A stretch of DNA of 64,000 nucleotides from Polyangiaceae bacterium (GTDB taxonomy: Bacteria > Myxococcota_A > Polyangia > Polyangiales > Polyangiaceae): assembly GCA_015075635.1 (NCBI GenBank), contig JABTUA010000002.1, forward strand, positions 124,001 to 188,000. Direction: 5' to 3'. The translations under genes were made by a program, and so were the position numbers. A model generated the notes under the pieces. It was not told the DNA's origin, did not search any database, and was given only the letters and a program-made list of their open reading frames with translations. Positions 45,022-54,764 of the stretch are shown here, one piece after another (the stretch's first letter is position 1; every line of letters begins with the position of its first letter).

Positions 45022-45366
45022 TCAGACGGCGCGGACCGCGACCAGCGCGGCGCGGATCGCCGTCCAGTCCAGGTGCGGGTAGCCGGCCCGCTCGCCCAAT
45101 TTTTGCCACTCTGCCGCGACGGCGCTGAGCGCTTCGCCGCGGCTCGGCCCCGAGGCGCTGAGCGCCGGCGCAGAGTCGGCATGCCGCACGCTCGCTCCGG
45201 CCTGCCAGAGCCCGCCGTGCGGCGGCGCGTCCGACATGGTCAGCGCGAGCTTCGCGGTGCCGCAGTCGAGCTCGTAGACCATGCTGCGATGATCACGGAA
45301 CTGTGTGGTTATCCGCGCCGCGAGGCCGGCTTCGCGCTCCGCCTCGGTTTGTCGATGATTCCGCAT
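45022..45366 (-). CDS. Small hypothetical protein
   Basis: 114 residues from the ATG at 45366, preceded by AAGGAGG at ideal distance. A longer upstream frame lacks coding character. A charged N-terminal helix (NHRQTEAEREAGLAARITTQF) is followed by a compact domain (VYELDCGTAKLALTMSDAPPHGGLWQAGASVRH...) and a C-terminal helix (ALSAVAAEWQKLGERAGYPHLDWTAIRAALVAVRAV). No family recognised. It is soluble and divergent from the gene at 45534. Confidence 0.65.
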   Translation of the reverse strand: MRNHRQTEAEREAGLAARITTQFRDHRSMVYELDCGTAKLALTMSDAPPHGGLWQAGASVRHADSAPALSASGPSRGEALSAVAAEWQKLGERAGYPHLDWTAIRAALVAVRAV

Positions 45367-45533
45367 GATCGCCTCCTTCGATGGCTCCGGAAGGACGACG
45401 AGCCGGCTCTCGATGCTCCAGAGGTATAGGCCGCGGAGCGAGCTGCTGCAACCAGCGCGCCGGTCACGACGGCGTGACGACCGGTGAATTGAGCGAACTT
45501 TGGCCGATTCGGTGCTACGAGTCCCAGACGAAT

Positions 45534-45895
45534 ATGAAGGACAAACGGATTGTGGTCTTCCGCACGGCCCTGGCGGAGCTCGTCGAGTCGCTCGAGGCAA
45601 CGCTTCGACTGGCCAGCTGGGACGCGGTGGAGGCGGTGCCGGAGCCGCTGGAGAAGAGCGCCTCCAGCCTGGTCGCGCGACTGGGGACTGCAGACCGACT
45701 CGCGGCTGGCGTGTTCAAGGGCTCCGTCGGAGACACGGCGCGCGTAGTCGCCCTGACGGACGCGATGCGCCGACTCGAGACCGCTTACCTCGGATACCGA
45801 AAGAAGGTCGGCGCCACCGGCTTCGCGGCGGGTGAGGCAGGCGCAGAGCTCAGCTCGGTTCTCGACGACGTGAAGACGCACGCTCTTGGGGCTGG

Positions 45896-45899
<4 letters not shown>
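45534..45899 (+). CDS. Small helical protein upstream of sigma factor
   Basis: 121 residues from the ATG at 45534. Mostly alpha-helical and Ala/Leu-rich ([31 protein letters not shown], then [18 protein letters not shown]). No domain I recognise. Its stop overlaps the GTG of the sigma factor (GTGA), indicating translational coupling. That makes it a candidate for a regulator or partner of the sigma factor, but this is only from position. Confidence 0.6.
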
Positions 45900-47188
<1,289 letters not shown>

Positions 47189-47322
47189 CGCGCCTGGAGC
47201 ACCGATGCCCGCGCCAATGCCCGTGAAGTCCATCTCTTTTCCTCGACGTGTCGGGTCATTGCGAGCCTCCTTCGCCGCCAAGGCGCGCCGATGGAGGGAT
47301 GCTCGAAGCCCCTGGACGCGGC

Positions 47323-48096
47323 GTGACCCCAACGCTTACGTTCTGGACCCGCATGCTGGTGCTCGGCGTCATCTTGCTCGGGGTGGGTACGCCGCTCGCC
47401 GTCATCGCGCTCCTCCAGCTGCTCCGCGCGCGGAAGGAGCACCGCCTGCTGGTCGTCACGCCGACGACTCCCATCGCGAGCGCCGCGCACGGCAAGCTCG
47501 TCGAGCTAGAAGGCACCGTGGTGCCGAGTGAGCAAGGCACCAGCATCGCGCCAGCGAGTGAGCGGCCGGCCGTGGTGTTTTCGACCGAGATCTACGACAC
47601 CGCCGGCACCGTCTCACTGGAGAAGACGCTCCAGGATCGCCGCGAGTTCTGGCTCGATGACCAGCTCGGATCGCGCGCGCGCATCTTGCCCGAGCGGGGG
47701 AGGGTCGTCGTCCCCATCACGCGCTACGCCCCGGGACATCTCGGCGGCGACACCCTCCAGGGTCGGTACCGCCTCACGCAGATGTCCGACGAGCTGTACG
47801 CCCGGATGCGTGCGGAGGTGGGAGGAGATCGGCCGTTGCTGGTGGAGGAGCAGCTGATCGCGCCTGGCGAGCGGCTGCTCGCGGTCGGCCTGGGAGAGCG
47901 AGCAGCGGACGGCACGCTGGTCCTGCGCTCGAGCGTCGCTCACGAGCTGGTGCTCTCGACCTACTCCGAACCGGACCTGCGCCGGCTCACCCGAAGCGAA
48001 GGCAAGCTGGCCCTGGTCTTGACGCTGGTGTTCCTGGGCGTGGCGGCGTCGGGCTTCGTGTTGGTGGTACTCGGCCTGGCCCGTGGCTCGTACTGA
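47323..48096 (+). CDS. GIDE-domain membrane protein
   Basis: 257 residues from a GTG at 47323; 47299 and 47352 are other possible starts, since none has a good ribosome site. The design is membrane helix (MLVLGVILLGVGTPLAVIALLQLL), a central domain like the GIDE/E3-ligase-type domain (HGKLVELEGTVVPS, RPAVVFSTEIYD, REFWLDDQLGSRARILPERGRVVVP, EQLIAPGERLLAVGLG), and a second helix near the end (LALVLTLVFLGVAASGFVLVVLGLA). In bacteria it lacks the RING finger and its role is unknown. Convergent with hflC, stops 10 bp apart. Confidence 0.75.
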   Translation: MTPTLTFWTRMLVLGVILLGVGTPLAVIALLQLLRARKEHRLLVVTPTTPIASAAHGKLVELEGTVVPSEQGTSIAPASERPAVVFSTEIYDTAGTVSLEKTLQDRREFWLDDQLGSRARILPERGRVVVPITRYAPGHLGGDTLQGRYRLTQMSDELYARMRAEVGGDRPLLVEEQLIAPGERLLAVGLGERAADGTLVLRSSVAHELVLSTYSEPDLRRLTRSEGKLALVLTLVFLGVAASGFVLVVLGLARGSY

Positions 48097-48106
48097 TTCG
48101 CGGCTG

Positions 48107-48958
48107 TCACTCCTTCGGCTGCCCCAGGTAGCGGAACAGGTCCGAGCCCGTGGAGAGCACCAGGCTCGACTGCTCGCCAAGGGCCTTCTCGTAGGTCTCC
48201 AGGCTGCGGACGAAGGAGTAGAACTCGGGCGACTTGCCGAAGGCCTGCGCGTAGATCTTCGTGCTCTCTGCGTCGCCTTCGCCTCGCAGCTTCTGCGACG
48301 TCTCGTAGGCCTTCGCCAGCAAGATGGTCTTTTCCTTGTCGGAGTCCGCGCGGATCTTGGCGGCCTCCTCCTCGCCCTCCGAGCGGTACTGCTTGGCGAC
48401 CCGATCGCGCTCGGCGCGCATGCGGGCGAACACGCTCTCCTGGACCTCCTTGGGCAGATCCGCGCGCTTGATGCGCACGTCCACGATCTCGACCCCGAAC
48501 TCCTTGGTCTGCACCCGGGTCGAGACGGCCACGCGCTGCATCAGCGGCTCGCGCTCGCTGCCGATGATCTCGCCGAAATCGCGGCTGGCGATCTCGCGTC
48601 GCATCTCGCTGTTGATGATGTCGTCGAGGCGAGCCTTGGCGCCGCTCTCGTCGTGCACCGTCTTGAAGAAGACGATCGGGTCCGTGATGCGCCAGCGGGT
48701 CACCGGGTCCGCCAACAGCCGCTTCTTGTCCAGCGACAGGTACTCGGCGGGTGCAGTGTCGCTCACCATCACGCGCCGCTCCATGCGCGTCACGGTCTGG
48801 GCGAACGGCGTCCGGAAGTAGAGGCCGGGCGAGTCCACGGTGCGCTTGAACTCGCCGAACTGGGTCACGATGGCGAGCTCGCCCTCGTCCACGACGAAGG
48901 TGCTCTGCAACCCCACGAAGAAAGCCACCACGGCGAGCACGATGACGCCGAGCTTCAT
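48107..48958 (-). CDS. hflC: Membrane protease modulator HflC
   Basis: 283 residues. A signal anchor (VIVLAVVAFFVGLQSTFVV) is followed by the SPFH/band 7 domain (GELAIVTQFGEFKRTVDSPGLYFRTPF, then RWRITDPIVFFKTVHDE and RLDDIINSEMRREIASRDFGEIIG). The C-terminal helical part (RMRAERDRVAKQYRSEGEEEAAKIRADSDKEKTILLAKAYE) is typical of HflC. With HflK it forms a large membrane ring that controls FtsH protease. The ATG overlaps the hflK stop by four bases (48955-48958). Confidence 0.95.
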   Translation of the reverse strand: MKLGVIVLAVVAFFVGLQSTFVVDEGELAIVTQFGEFKRTVDSPGLYFRTPFAQTVTRMERRVMVSDTAPAEYLSLDKKRLLADPVTRWRITDPIVFFKTVHDESGAKARLDDIINSEMRREIASRDFGEIIGSEREPLMQRVAVSTRVQTKEFGVEIVDVRIKRADLPKEVQESVFARMRAERDRVAKQYRSEGEEEAAKIRADSDKEKTILLAKAYETSQKLRGEGDAESTKIYAQAFGKSPEFYSFVRSLETYEKALGEQSSLVLSTGSDLFRYLGQPKE

Positions 48959-49959
48959 TTCGCCGCTCCTGCCGCGACGGCGGCGCCCTGCGGACCGAGT
49001 TGGAGGACCGGGAGCGCGCCCTTGGCGAGATCCTTGTCGACCACCACCTTCTTGTCGATCTTGCCCAAGATCCGCTCCATGGTCTCCAGGTACAGGCGCT
49101 GTCGCGTCACTCGCTCGGCCTTGGCGTATTCGGCGTAGACCGACTCGAACTTCTGCGCGTCGCCGTTGGCCCTGAGCACGCGCTGCTCTTTGTAACCCTC
49201 CGCTTCGCGCTCCATCTTCCGCGCCTCGCCGCGAGCTCTGGGGATGATGTCGGCCTGGTAGCCCTTGGCCTGGTTGATCAGCTTCTCCTTCTCCTCGCGC
49301 GCGCGCACCACGTCGTGGAACGCCTCCTTGACCTGGTCCGGCGCGTCCACCGTCTGGAGCTTCACCTCGGTGATGCTGATGCCGCTCTGGTACTCATCCA
49401 TCAGCTTCTGGAGCCAGGCGCGGGTCTCGCTCTGCACCTTCTCGCGCCCGGTCGTGATGACCTCGTCGATCTTGGTGCGCCCGACCATGCTGCGGAGCGC
49501 AACCTCGGCGGTCGCCCTCAAGGCCTCCTCCGGATCCTTGATCCGGAACAGGTACTTGCTCGGGTCCGTCACGCGGAACTGGATGATCATCTGGGCTTCG
49601 ACGATGTTCTCGTCGCCGGTGAGCATCAGCGCTTCGTCGGGGACCGGGTCGTTGCCGCGGAATCCGACCTCGAGGCGGCGGATCTGCTCCAGGTTCACCA
49701 CGTTGACCTTCTGCACGAAGGGCACGCGGTAGTGCAGACCGGGCCCCGTCTTGCCGGACTCGCGGCCGAAGGTGCGCACGACGCCCTGCTCGCCGGGCCC
49801 GACGCTGTAGACGCCGGTGGCCGCGATCACCAGCACGAGCAGCCCGAGCGCGATGGGACCGATACTCTTGAGGCGCGATCTGAACGCCTCGGAAACCTGA
49901 CCCAGGACTTGCCCGATGTCGGGGCCCTGACCGGGGTCGCCGATGGGATGATGCTGCAT
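48955..49959 (-). CDS. hflK: Membrane protease modulator HflK
   Basis: 334 residues. A short N-terminal cytoplasmic part is followed by a membrane helix (PIALGLLVLVIAATGVYSVG) and a band 7 domain (GPGEQGVVRTFGRESGKTGPGLHYRVPFVQKVNVVNLEQIRRLEVGFRG; LTGDENIVEAQMIIQFRVTDPSKYLFRIKDPEEALRATAEVALRSMVGRTKIDEVITTGR). The region HDVVRAREEKEKLINQAKGYQADIIPRARGEARKM matches HflK. It is the first gene of the hflK-hflC operon, the partner and start of the FtsH-modulating complex. Confidence 0.95.
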   Translation of the reverse strand: MQHHPIGDPGQGPDIGQVLGQVSEAFRSRLKSIGPIALGLLVLVIAATGVYSVGPGEQGVVRTFGRESGKTGPGLHYRVPFVQKVNVVNLEQIRRLEVGFRGNDPVPDEALMLTGDENIVEAQMIIQFRVTDPSKYLFRIKDPEEALRATAEVALRSMVGRTKIDEVITTGREKVQSETRAWLQKLMDEYQSGISITEVKLQTVDAPDQVKEAFHDVVRAREEKEKLINQAKGYQADIIPRARGEARKMEREAEGYKEQRVLRANGDAQKFESVYAEYAKAERVTRQRLYLETMERILGKIDKKVVVDKDLAKGALPVLQLGPQGAAVAAGAAK

Positions 49960-50031
49960 GGTCGGTCATTCATGGGCTCGTCGCTGCCCGACCGCAACCG
50001 GAATGGACCGATTCTCGTGCCGCATGTCCCG

Positions 50032-51132
50032 TCAGCGTCGCTTCGCCGCGAGCCGAGCTCCGCCCCAGTAGACGAGCGTGCCCGTGCCGGACAGCGCGAC
50101 GAGGCCCCCGGACGGGTCCGAGGCGAGGGCGTGGAACGTGAGCCAGCCGGGGCGCGCGAGCTCGGGCCTGACGACGTCGCCGGTGCCCAGCGAGAGCAAG
50201 TGGAGCCGCCGGTCCACGTCGAACGCCAGCCGCCCGTCGGCGCAGAACGCCAGGCTCGACTCGAGCGCCGAGCTCCAGCGCACCTGGATCGACTCGAGCG
50301 TCACGAGCTTGGTGTCGAACACCCAAATGCGCTTGCCATGGGGCTCGGAGATCGCCACTCGACCATCGGGCGCGACGGCGAGCCCGCGCACCGAGGGCGG
50401 GTGGACCTCCGGCGGCAGGCGGAGCTGCCAGCTCTGGACTGGGCGCGCGTCGGCACCGAGCAACGCCAACTCTCCGCTCGCGGTGAGCGCGTAGAGCGCA
50501 CCGCTCGCGTCGCTGGCGATTGCGCCGTAGACCCGCGCGTCGGTCTCGCTGGGGAGCGCTGGACCGACGCGCTCACCCTGCCCTTCGACGCGGTAGATGG
50601 CGCCCCCGAAGCTGGCGAACAGCCCCCGAGCACCAGCGCTGGCCAGCCCGCCGAGCTGTGCCTCGCGTTTCGGCAGCGGAAGCTCGATCTGGGCGCGAGG
50701 CTGACCCAATGCGTCCAGGTACACGAGCCTGCCGGCGAGTGACCCCACGACGATGGTGCCGTCGGCCAGCCGCGCGACGGCGTGGTAGCTGTCGAGGCGC
50801 CGCGCCTGTGCGCTCAGATCGACCACGAGCTCGGCTTGTTTCGCCATCTCGTCGCTCGGGGACGAAACGAGGCTGCTCGCCAGGAGCCCACCCACGACGA
50901 GCAGCGCGCCGGCGACGGCGACGCCGATGCCGATCCCGACGAAGCGGAAGCCCGTTCGCACGACGACACGAATGACGGGCTCTCCGCCCGCGGCAGCGGC
51001 GCCAGCGGCGGAGGTGACGCGCTCGACTCGTGACCGCGTGTGGCAGTGAGCGCAGAGCGCCGAGGCAGCGCGTGCATCCATCTGGAGCGGCGCGCCGCAC
51101 ACGGGACACTGGACGGAAACACGCCGGGGCAT
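50032..51132 (-). CDS. Zinc-ribbon membrane protein with periplasmic beta-propeller (first of pair)
   Basis: 366 residues from the ATG at 51132 (AGGG eight bases upstream); a GTG three codons earlier is possible. The cytoplasmic N-terminus has a zinc ribbon (CPVCGAPLQMD ... ALCAHCHTRSR). One membrane helix (VGIGIGVAVAGALLVVGGLLASSLV) precedes a large domain with NHL/propeller-type repeats (HAVARLADGTIVVGSLAGRLVYLDALG; AIASDASGALYALTASGELALLG; GLAVAPDGRVAISEPHGKRIWVFD). Its downstream side is 72 bp from hflK. The function is unknown. The next gene upstream is a paralogue. Confidence 0.8.
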   Translation of the reverse strand: MPRRVSVQCPVCGAPLQMDARAASALCAHCHTRSRVERVTSAAGAAAAGGEPVIRVVVRTGFRFVGIGIGVAVAGALLVVGGLLASSLVSSPSDEMAKQAELVVDLSAQARRLDSYHAVARLADGTIVVGSLAGRLVYLDALGQPRAQIELPLPKREAQLGGLASAGARGLFASFGGAIYRVEGQGERVGPALPSETDARVYGAIASDASGALYALTASGELALLGADARPVQSWQLRLPPEVHPPSVRGLAVAPDGRVAISEPHGKRIWVFDTKLVTLESIQVRWSSALESSLAFCADGRLAFDVDRRLHLLSLGTGDVVRPELARPGWLTFHALASDPSGGLVALSGTGTLVYWGGARLAAKRR

Positions 51133-51163
51133 GCTCAGCACCCTCGCTCGACGGACGAGCTGT

Positions 51164-52225
51164 CTACCACTTCCGGCCAGCCTTCCCCCAGCGCGCCAGG
51201 AAGCCGAGCTGGGTCATGACGAGCACGGACCGATCGTGGGTCTCGACCAGGTCGGTGACGAAGCCCCAGCTGTCGCGGGGCAGCTTCGGCCCGGGCAGCG
51301 GCCGGAAAGCCGCGTCGAAGAGCAAGAGCTCGTAGTAGTAGCCGACGAGGACCTTCCCGTCCGAGAGCGGCAGGAGCCCGGTGTAGTTGGCCGGGCCACC
51401 CGGAGCGTGCCGGCGGAGCAGCTTACCCTCGGGAGAGAACACGTAGATGGCCGGCTCCTGCTGAGGCGTCACGTACACCTGCCCTTGCCCGTCCAGCGCC
51501 AGGCTGTCGCAGCCGTGGTGCCGCGGATCGACCCCCGTGAGCGGTTGCTTCCAGCGTACGCGCGGCTTGCGGTCGGCCCCGAAGCTCACGAGGTCGTCCC
51601 CGCTGGTCATGAGCCAGAGCGCGTCGTCCGCCCCGACCGCGAGACACGTCGCGTGCTCGTCGCCGGACAGCAGCGCGGACCGGCCCGCGATGACCCGCGT
51701 GGCCATCGACACCTCGAGGAGCGCACGGCCGTGGCTCACGTACAGGCGACCGGCGCGATCGGCGGCGAGCCCCCATGTCACGCCGGTCCGGGCCGAGTTG
51801 ACGAAGTCGTCGGGCTCCGGGGTCGGCAAGGACACGGACCCGAGCCAGGTGCCGTCGCTCGCGAAGTGGCACAGGAGCTCGCTGCGACACGCCATCCAGA
51901 GCGCGCCGTCCGGCGCCAGCGTCGCCCGCGTGACGAAGACGTCGGTGGCCGCCTCGGGGGCCTGCAAGCGCACGACCCGGTCGGAGTCGTCCCGGTTCCT
52001 GAGCCAGTCGACGGTGGTCCCCAGCACGATCACCAGCACGATACCCGCGAGCATGGCGGCGAGCGCGAACCCCACCCCGCGTCCGTCCGCAGGCTTGGGT
52101 TCGGCGGTTGGTTCCCAGCGCGTCACGCGCTTGCAGTAGGGGCACGTGATCTCGAGAGCCACGGCCGGGTCATGGCTCAGCGGCGCGCCGCAGGTCGTAC
52201 AGGGGGTGACCGCGAGCCGAGCCAT
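51164..52225 (-). CDS. Zinc-ribbon membrane protein with periplasmic beta-propeller (second of pair)
   Basis: 353 residues with the same layout as its neighbour: zinc ribbon (CTTCGAPLSHD ... ITCPYCKRVTRW), one membrane helix (VGFALAAMLAGIVLVIVLGTTV), and propeller-like units (ATLAPDGALWMACRSELLCHFASDGTWLG; GLAADRAGRLYVSHG; CLAVGADDALWLMTSGDDLVSFG; SLALDGQGQVYVTPQ). The two clearly arose by duplication and may act as a pair of envelope sensors, with the zinc ribbon inside. No catalytic residues seen. Confidence 0.8.
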   Translation of the reverse strand: MARLAVTPCTTCGAPLSHDPAVALEITCPYCKRVTRWEPTAEPKPADGRGVGFALAAMLAGIVLVIVLGTTVDWLRNRDDSDRVVRLQAPEAATDVFVTRATLAPDGALWMACRSELLCHFASDGTWLGSVSLPTPEPDDFVNSARTGVTWGLAADRAGRLYVSHGRALLEVSMATRVIAGRSALLSGDEHATCLAVGADDALWLMTSGDDLVSFGADRKPRVRWKQPLTGVDPRHHGCDSLALDGQGQVYVTPQQEPAIYVFSPEGKLLRRHAPGGPANYTGLLPLSDGKVLVGYYYELLLFDAAFRPLPGPKLPRDSWGFVTDLVETHDRSVLVMTQLGFLARWGKAGRKW

Positions 52226-52258
52226 GGGCGGCAGTCTGCCGCAGCTGCCTGCTCGTGC

Positions 52259-53392
52259 CTACGGAACGCACTGTCTGCGAGCTCTGCGCACCAGGGTCCC
52301 TAGCGCGAGCAGCGCCAAGAACAGCACGCTGTCCGTGCCCCGGCCGCGGCCGCGCGCGCCGACCACGCTCGCGGCGCAGGAATTCTTCGCGCCGGAGTCG
52401 TCCGACATCGCCGTCACCTTGCTGATGGGGGCGCCGCACATCTCGGCGCACGCCGCCTGATCGTAGCCTTGGCAGCTACAGGTCGAGAAGCAGTCCCCCG
52501 GGCAGCTGCTGTCGGGCTGATCGCTCTCGTCGCAGAGGTCGGCGCAGGTCGCTGCGTCGGTGCCGGCGCACTGGCACTGGTCGAAGCAAGTGGTGCAGCC
52601 GTCGCAAGCGGGAGCCGAGCAGCTCCCCTCGCCGTCAACCCCGTTGTCTCCGTTGTCGGCCTTGCCCGGATCGCTGCCACCTGCGCCGGCCGAACCCCCG
52701 GTCCCTCCGTAAGCTCCACCGCTTCCAGACGTGCACTGAGCGTTGCACGACGCGAGGTCACCGCCCTGACACGTGCACTGCGCGACGCAGTCGCCGCAAT
52801 CCGCACAGCTCGGTGGGACGCAAGCGGGCGGCGGGCTCGCCGGCGCCGTGACCGGAACGCCTGGACAGCCCACCACGGAGCTCGGGTCGATGGGAGTCGC
52901 GACCACGGTCAGCTTGTCGCTCCACCCGGTCTGACTGAACCCGAGCAGGTGCTTGGTGATGAGCGGGCTCGCATCCAGCACCGGCACGTGCGCGTTGCAC
53001 GAGCCCGCGGCGGCTTGCTCCACGCAGCGATTGGGGCCGCAGTCGGCCACCTGCGCCACGCAGTGCTTTCCCTTCGCTTCGACCAGGAGCTTGGTCCCGC
53101 AGGGGAAGCGCGCGCGGTCCGCCACGTACGCCCAGGTGCCGTCGGCGTTGCCGCCACAGGACATGGGCTGGGTGTCGGAGCCTCCGCCAAAGGTGGTGAT
53201 GACGTACTTGCCGTCCGCGGGCACGTCCGAGTAGCTGAGCTGAGCGCAGGTCCCGGACGACACACATTGGCAACCTCCGACCGTGAGCTCGCTCCCGAGC
53301 GCCGAGACGCCGCTCTCGGACGAGTCGGCGGCGCTACAGGCGAGGGCCAAGGTCAGGGCCAGGAAGGCTGCGAACAGGGCTCGGAGCGCCAC
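52259..53392 (-). CDS. RlpA-like secreted protein with MYXO-CTERM-like tail
   Basis: 377 residues. The signal LRALFAAFLALTLALACS carries a lipobox-like LALAC. A double-psi beta-barrel of the RlpA/expansin type is suggested by GKYVITTFGG, CGTKLLVEAKGKHCVAQVADCGPN and PVLDASPLITKHLLG, with the Asp of VADCG and of LDAS at the usual places. Cys-rich spacers (CADCGDCVAQCTCQGG, CDGCTTCFDQCQC) follow. The C-terminus, RGRGTDSVLFLALLALGTLVRRARRQ, is one helix flanked by Arg, like the MYXO-CTERM sorting tail, and a Cys precedes it (NSCAAS). Confidence 0.75.
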   Translation of the reverse strand: MALRALFAAFLALTLALACSAADSSESGVSALGSELTVGGCQCVSSGTCAQLSYSDVPADGKYVITTFGGGSDTQPMSCGGNADGTWAYVADRARFPCGTKLLVEAKGKHCVAQVADCGPNRCVEQAAAGSCNAHVPVLDASPLITKHLLGFSQTGWSDKLTVVATPIDPSSVVGCPGVPVTAPASPPPACVPPSCADCGDCVAQCTCQGGDLASCNAQCTSGSGGAYGGTGGSAGAGGSDPGKADNGDNGVDGEGSCSAPACDGCTTCFDQCQCAGTDAATCADLCDESDQPDSSCPGDCFSTCSCQGYDQAACAEMCGAPISKVTAMSDDSGAKNSCAASVVGARGRGRGTDSVLFLALLALGTLVRRARRQCVP

Positions 53393-53603
53393 GCATCGGA
53401 CCTAGCAAGATCGCGTCCAGCGCATTCTCTCGGAGATCTCGCGGGAGACGCGCGACGCTCGTCCCGGTCCGTCCAGATATTCCGGACGCCGTCCGGATGC
53501 GCCGCTGATTGCCTACATTTTCCCACAATCGCGAAATCCGAGCGAAGTCGACCCCGGGGCCGTGCGCGAGTGGCGGCACGCGTCGTGCTTGGTGCGAGCT
53601 GCC

Positions 53604-54755
53604 ATGTTCAAGCAGAGACTCTCCCTCGCGGTCCTCGTCCTGTCTGCCGCAGCGTGCGGCGTCCCCGCTTGCGCGCCGGCCACGCCGCCCGCGGAGTCAC
53701 AGGAGCTCAGCGAAGATCCCGTCGCAGCAGGCGAGGGGCTGTCCGGCGCCGTCCCGGTAGGCACGCAGCTCAAGACGACCGGCAACGTCAACCTGCGCTC
53801 GGGACCGTCGACTTCGAACAGCGTGCTGCACGTCGTCGCCAAAGGCTCGCAGGTGACGGTCGCGGCCTCCACGCCGAAGAACGGCTTCTACCAGGTCAAG
53901 CACGGCGGCACGCTGGGCTGGTGCGCGGGCTCGTACCTGGAGCCGACCGGCAGCGCTTCGGGCGCGCTCCCCGTCGGCACGGTCCTCAGCGCGACCGGTG
54001 ACGTCAACCTGCGCAGCGGGCCCTCGACGTCGAACGGGGTGATCGACGTCGTCAGCGCCGGCGCCAAGGTCACGCTGGTGGCCTCCGCGGCGCAGAACGG
54101 TTTCTACAACGTGGACTACTCCGGCAAGGTCGGCTGGAGCTCGAGCAAGTACTTCTCGGTCAGCTCGACGGGCACCGGCGGCAGCGGCGGATCGGGTGGC
54201 AGCGGCGGCGCGACCGGCAGCGGCGGCGCGAGCGGTGGCAGCGGCGGCAGCGGCGGCAGCGGCGGCGCGACGGGGAGCAATCCCACCATCGCGGCGGCGA
54301 TGTCGCGCGCCGAGTCCGCCGTCGGCTTCTCGTACTGGTGGGGCCACGGGCGCTTCGCGAACGGCGGACCGAAGGGCAACGCCGGCTCTTGCTCGGGCTC
54401 CTGCCCGAACTGCTCGCACAGCGGGAGCTACGGCGGCGACTGCTCGGGCTTCGTCGCCAAAGTCTGGCAGGTGCCGGCCAGCAACACCGACATCACGGTC
54501 GACAGCCACCCGTACAGCACTGCCGACTTCGACGTCGACGGCAGCCAGTGGTCCACCGTCTCGAAGGGCAACGTCAAGCAGGCCGACGCCTTCGTGTATC
54601 GGAGCAACGGCGCCGGTCACATCTTCGTCTACTCGAGCGGCGACGGCTGGGGCTCGATGTACGCCTACGAGTGCAAGGGCTGCTCGGCGGGATGCGTGAA
54701 GGGTTACCGCACGGCGACGAGCGCGTATCATGCGATCCGCCGCAAGGGGTACTGA
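53604..54755 (+). CDS. SH3-domain NlpC/P60- or CHAP-type cell-wall hydrolase, lipoprotein
   Basis: 383 residues from the ATG at 53604. The signal ends in SAAACG (lipobox). Two bacterial SH3 domains (about 50-108 and 120-180), each with the phrase NVNLRSGPSTSN, are separated by a short linker. A Gly/Ser-rich stalk (TGGSGGSGGSGGATG and repeats) leads to the hydrolase domain (VGFSYWWGHGRF ... SYGGDCSGFVAKVWQVP, candidate nucleophile Cys in GGDCSGF; GAGHIFVYSSGDG, His). Family enzymes cut peptidoglycan stem peptides. The next gene follows by 9 bp in the same direction. Confidence 0.87.
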   Translation: MFKQRLSLAVLVLSAAACGVPACAPATPPAESQELSEDPVAAGEGLSGAVPVGTQLKTTGNVNLRSGPSTSNSVLHVVAKGSQVTVAASTPKNGFYQVKHGGTLGWCAGSYLEPTGSASGALPVGTVLSATGDVNLRSGPSTSNGVIDVVSAGAKVTLVASAAQNGFYNVDYSGKVGWSSSKYFSVSSTGTGGSGGSGGSGGATGSGGASGGSGGSGGSGGATGSNPTIAAAMSRAESAVGFSYWWGHGRFANGGPKGNAGSCSGSCPNCSHSGSYGGDCSGFVAKVWQVPASNTDITVDSHPYSTADFDVDGSQWSTVSKGNVKQADAFVYRSNGAGHIFVYSSGDGWGSMYAYECKGCSAGCVKGYRTATSAYHAIRRKGY

Positions 54756-54764
54756 GGAACGGTC

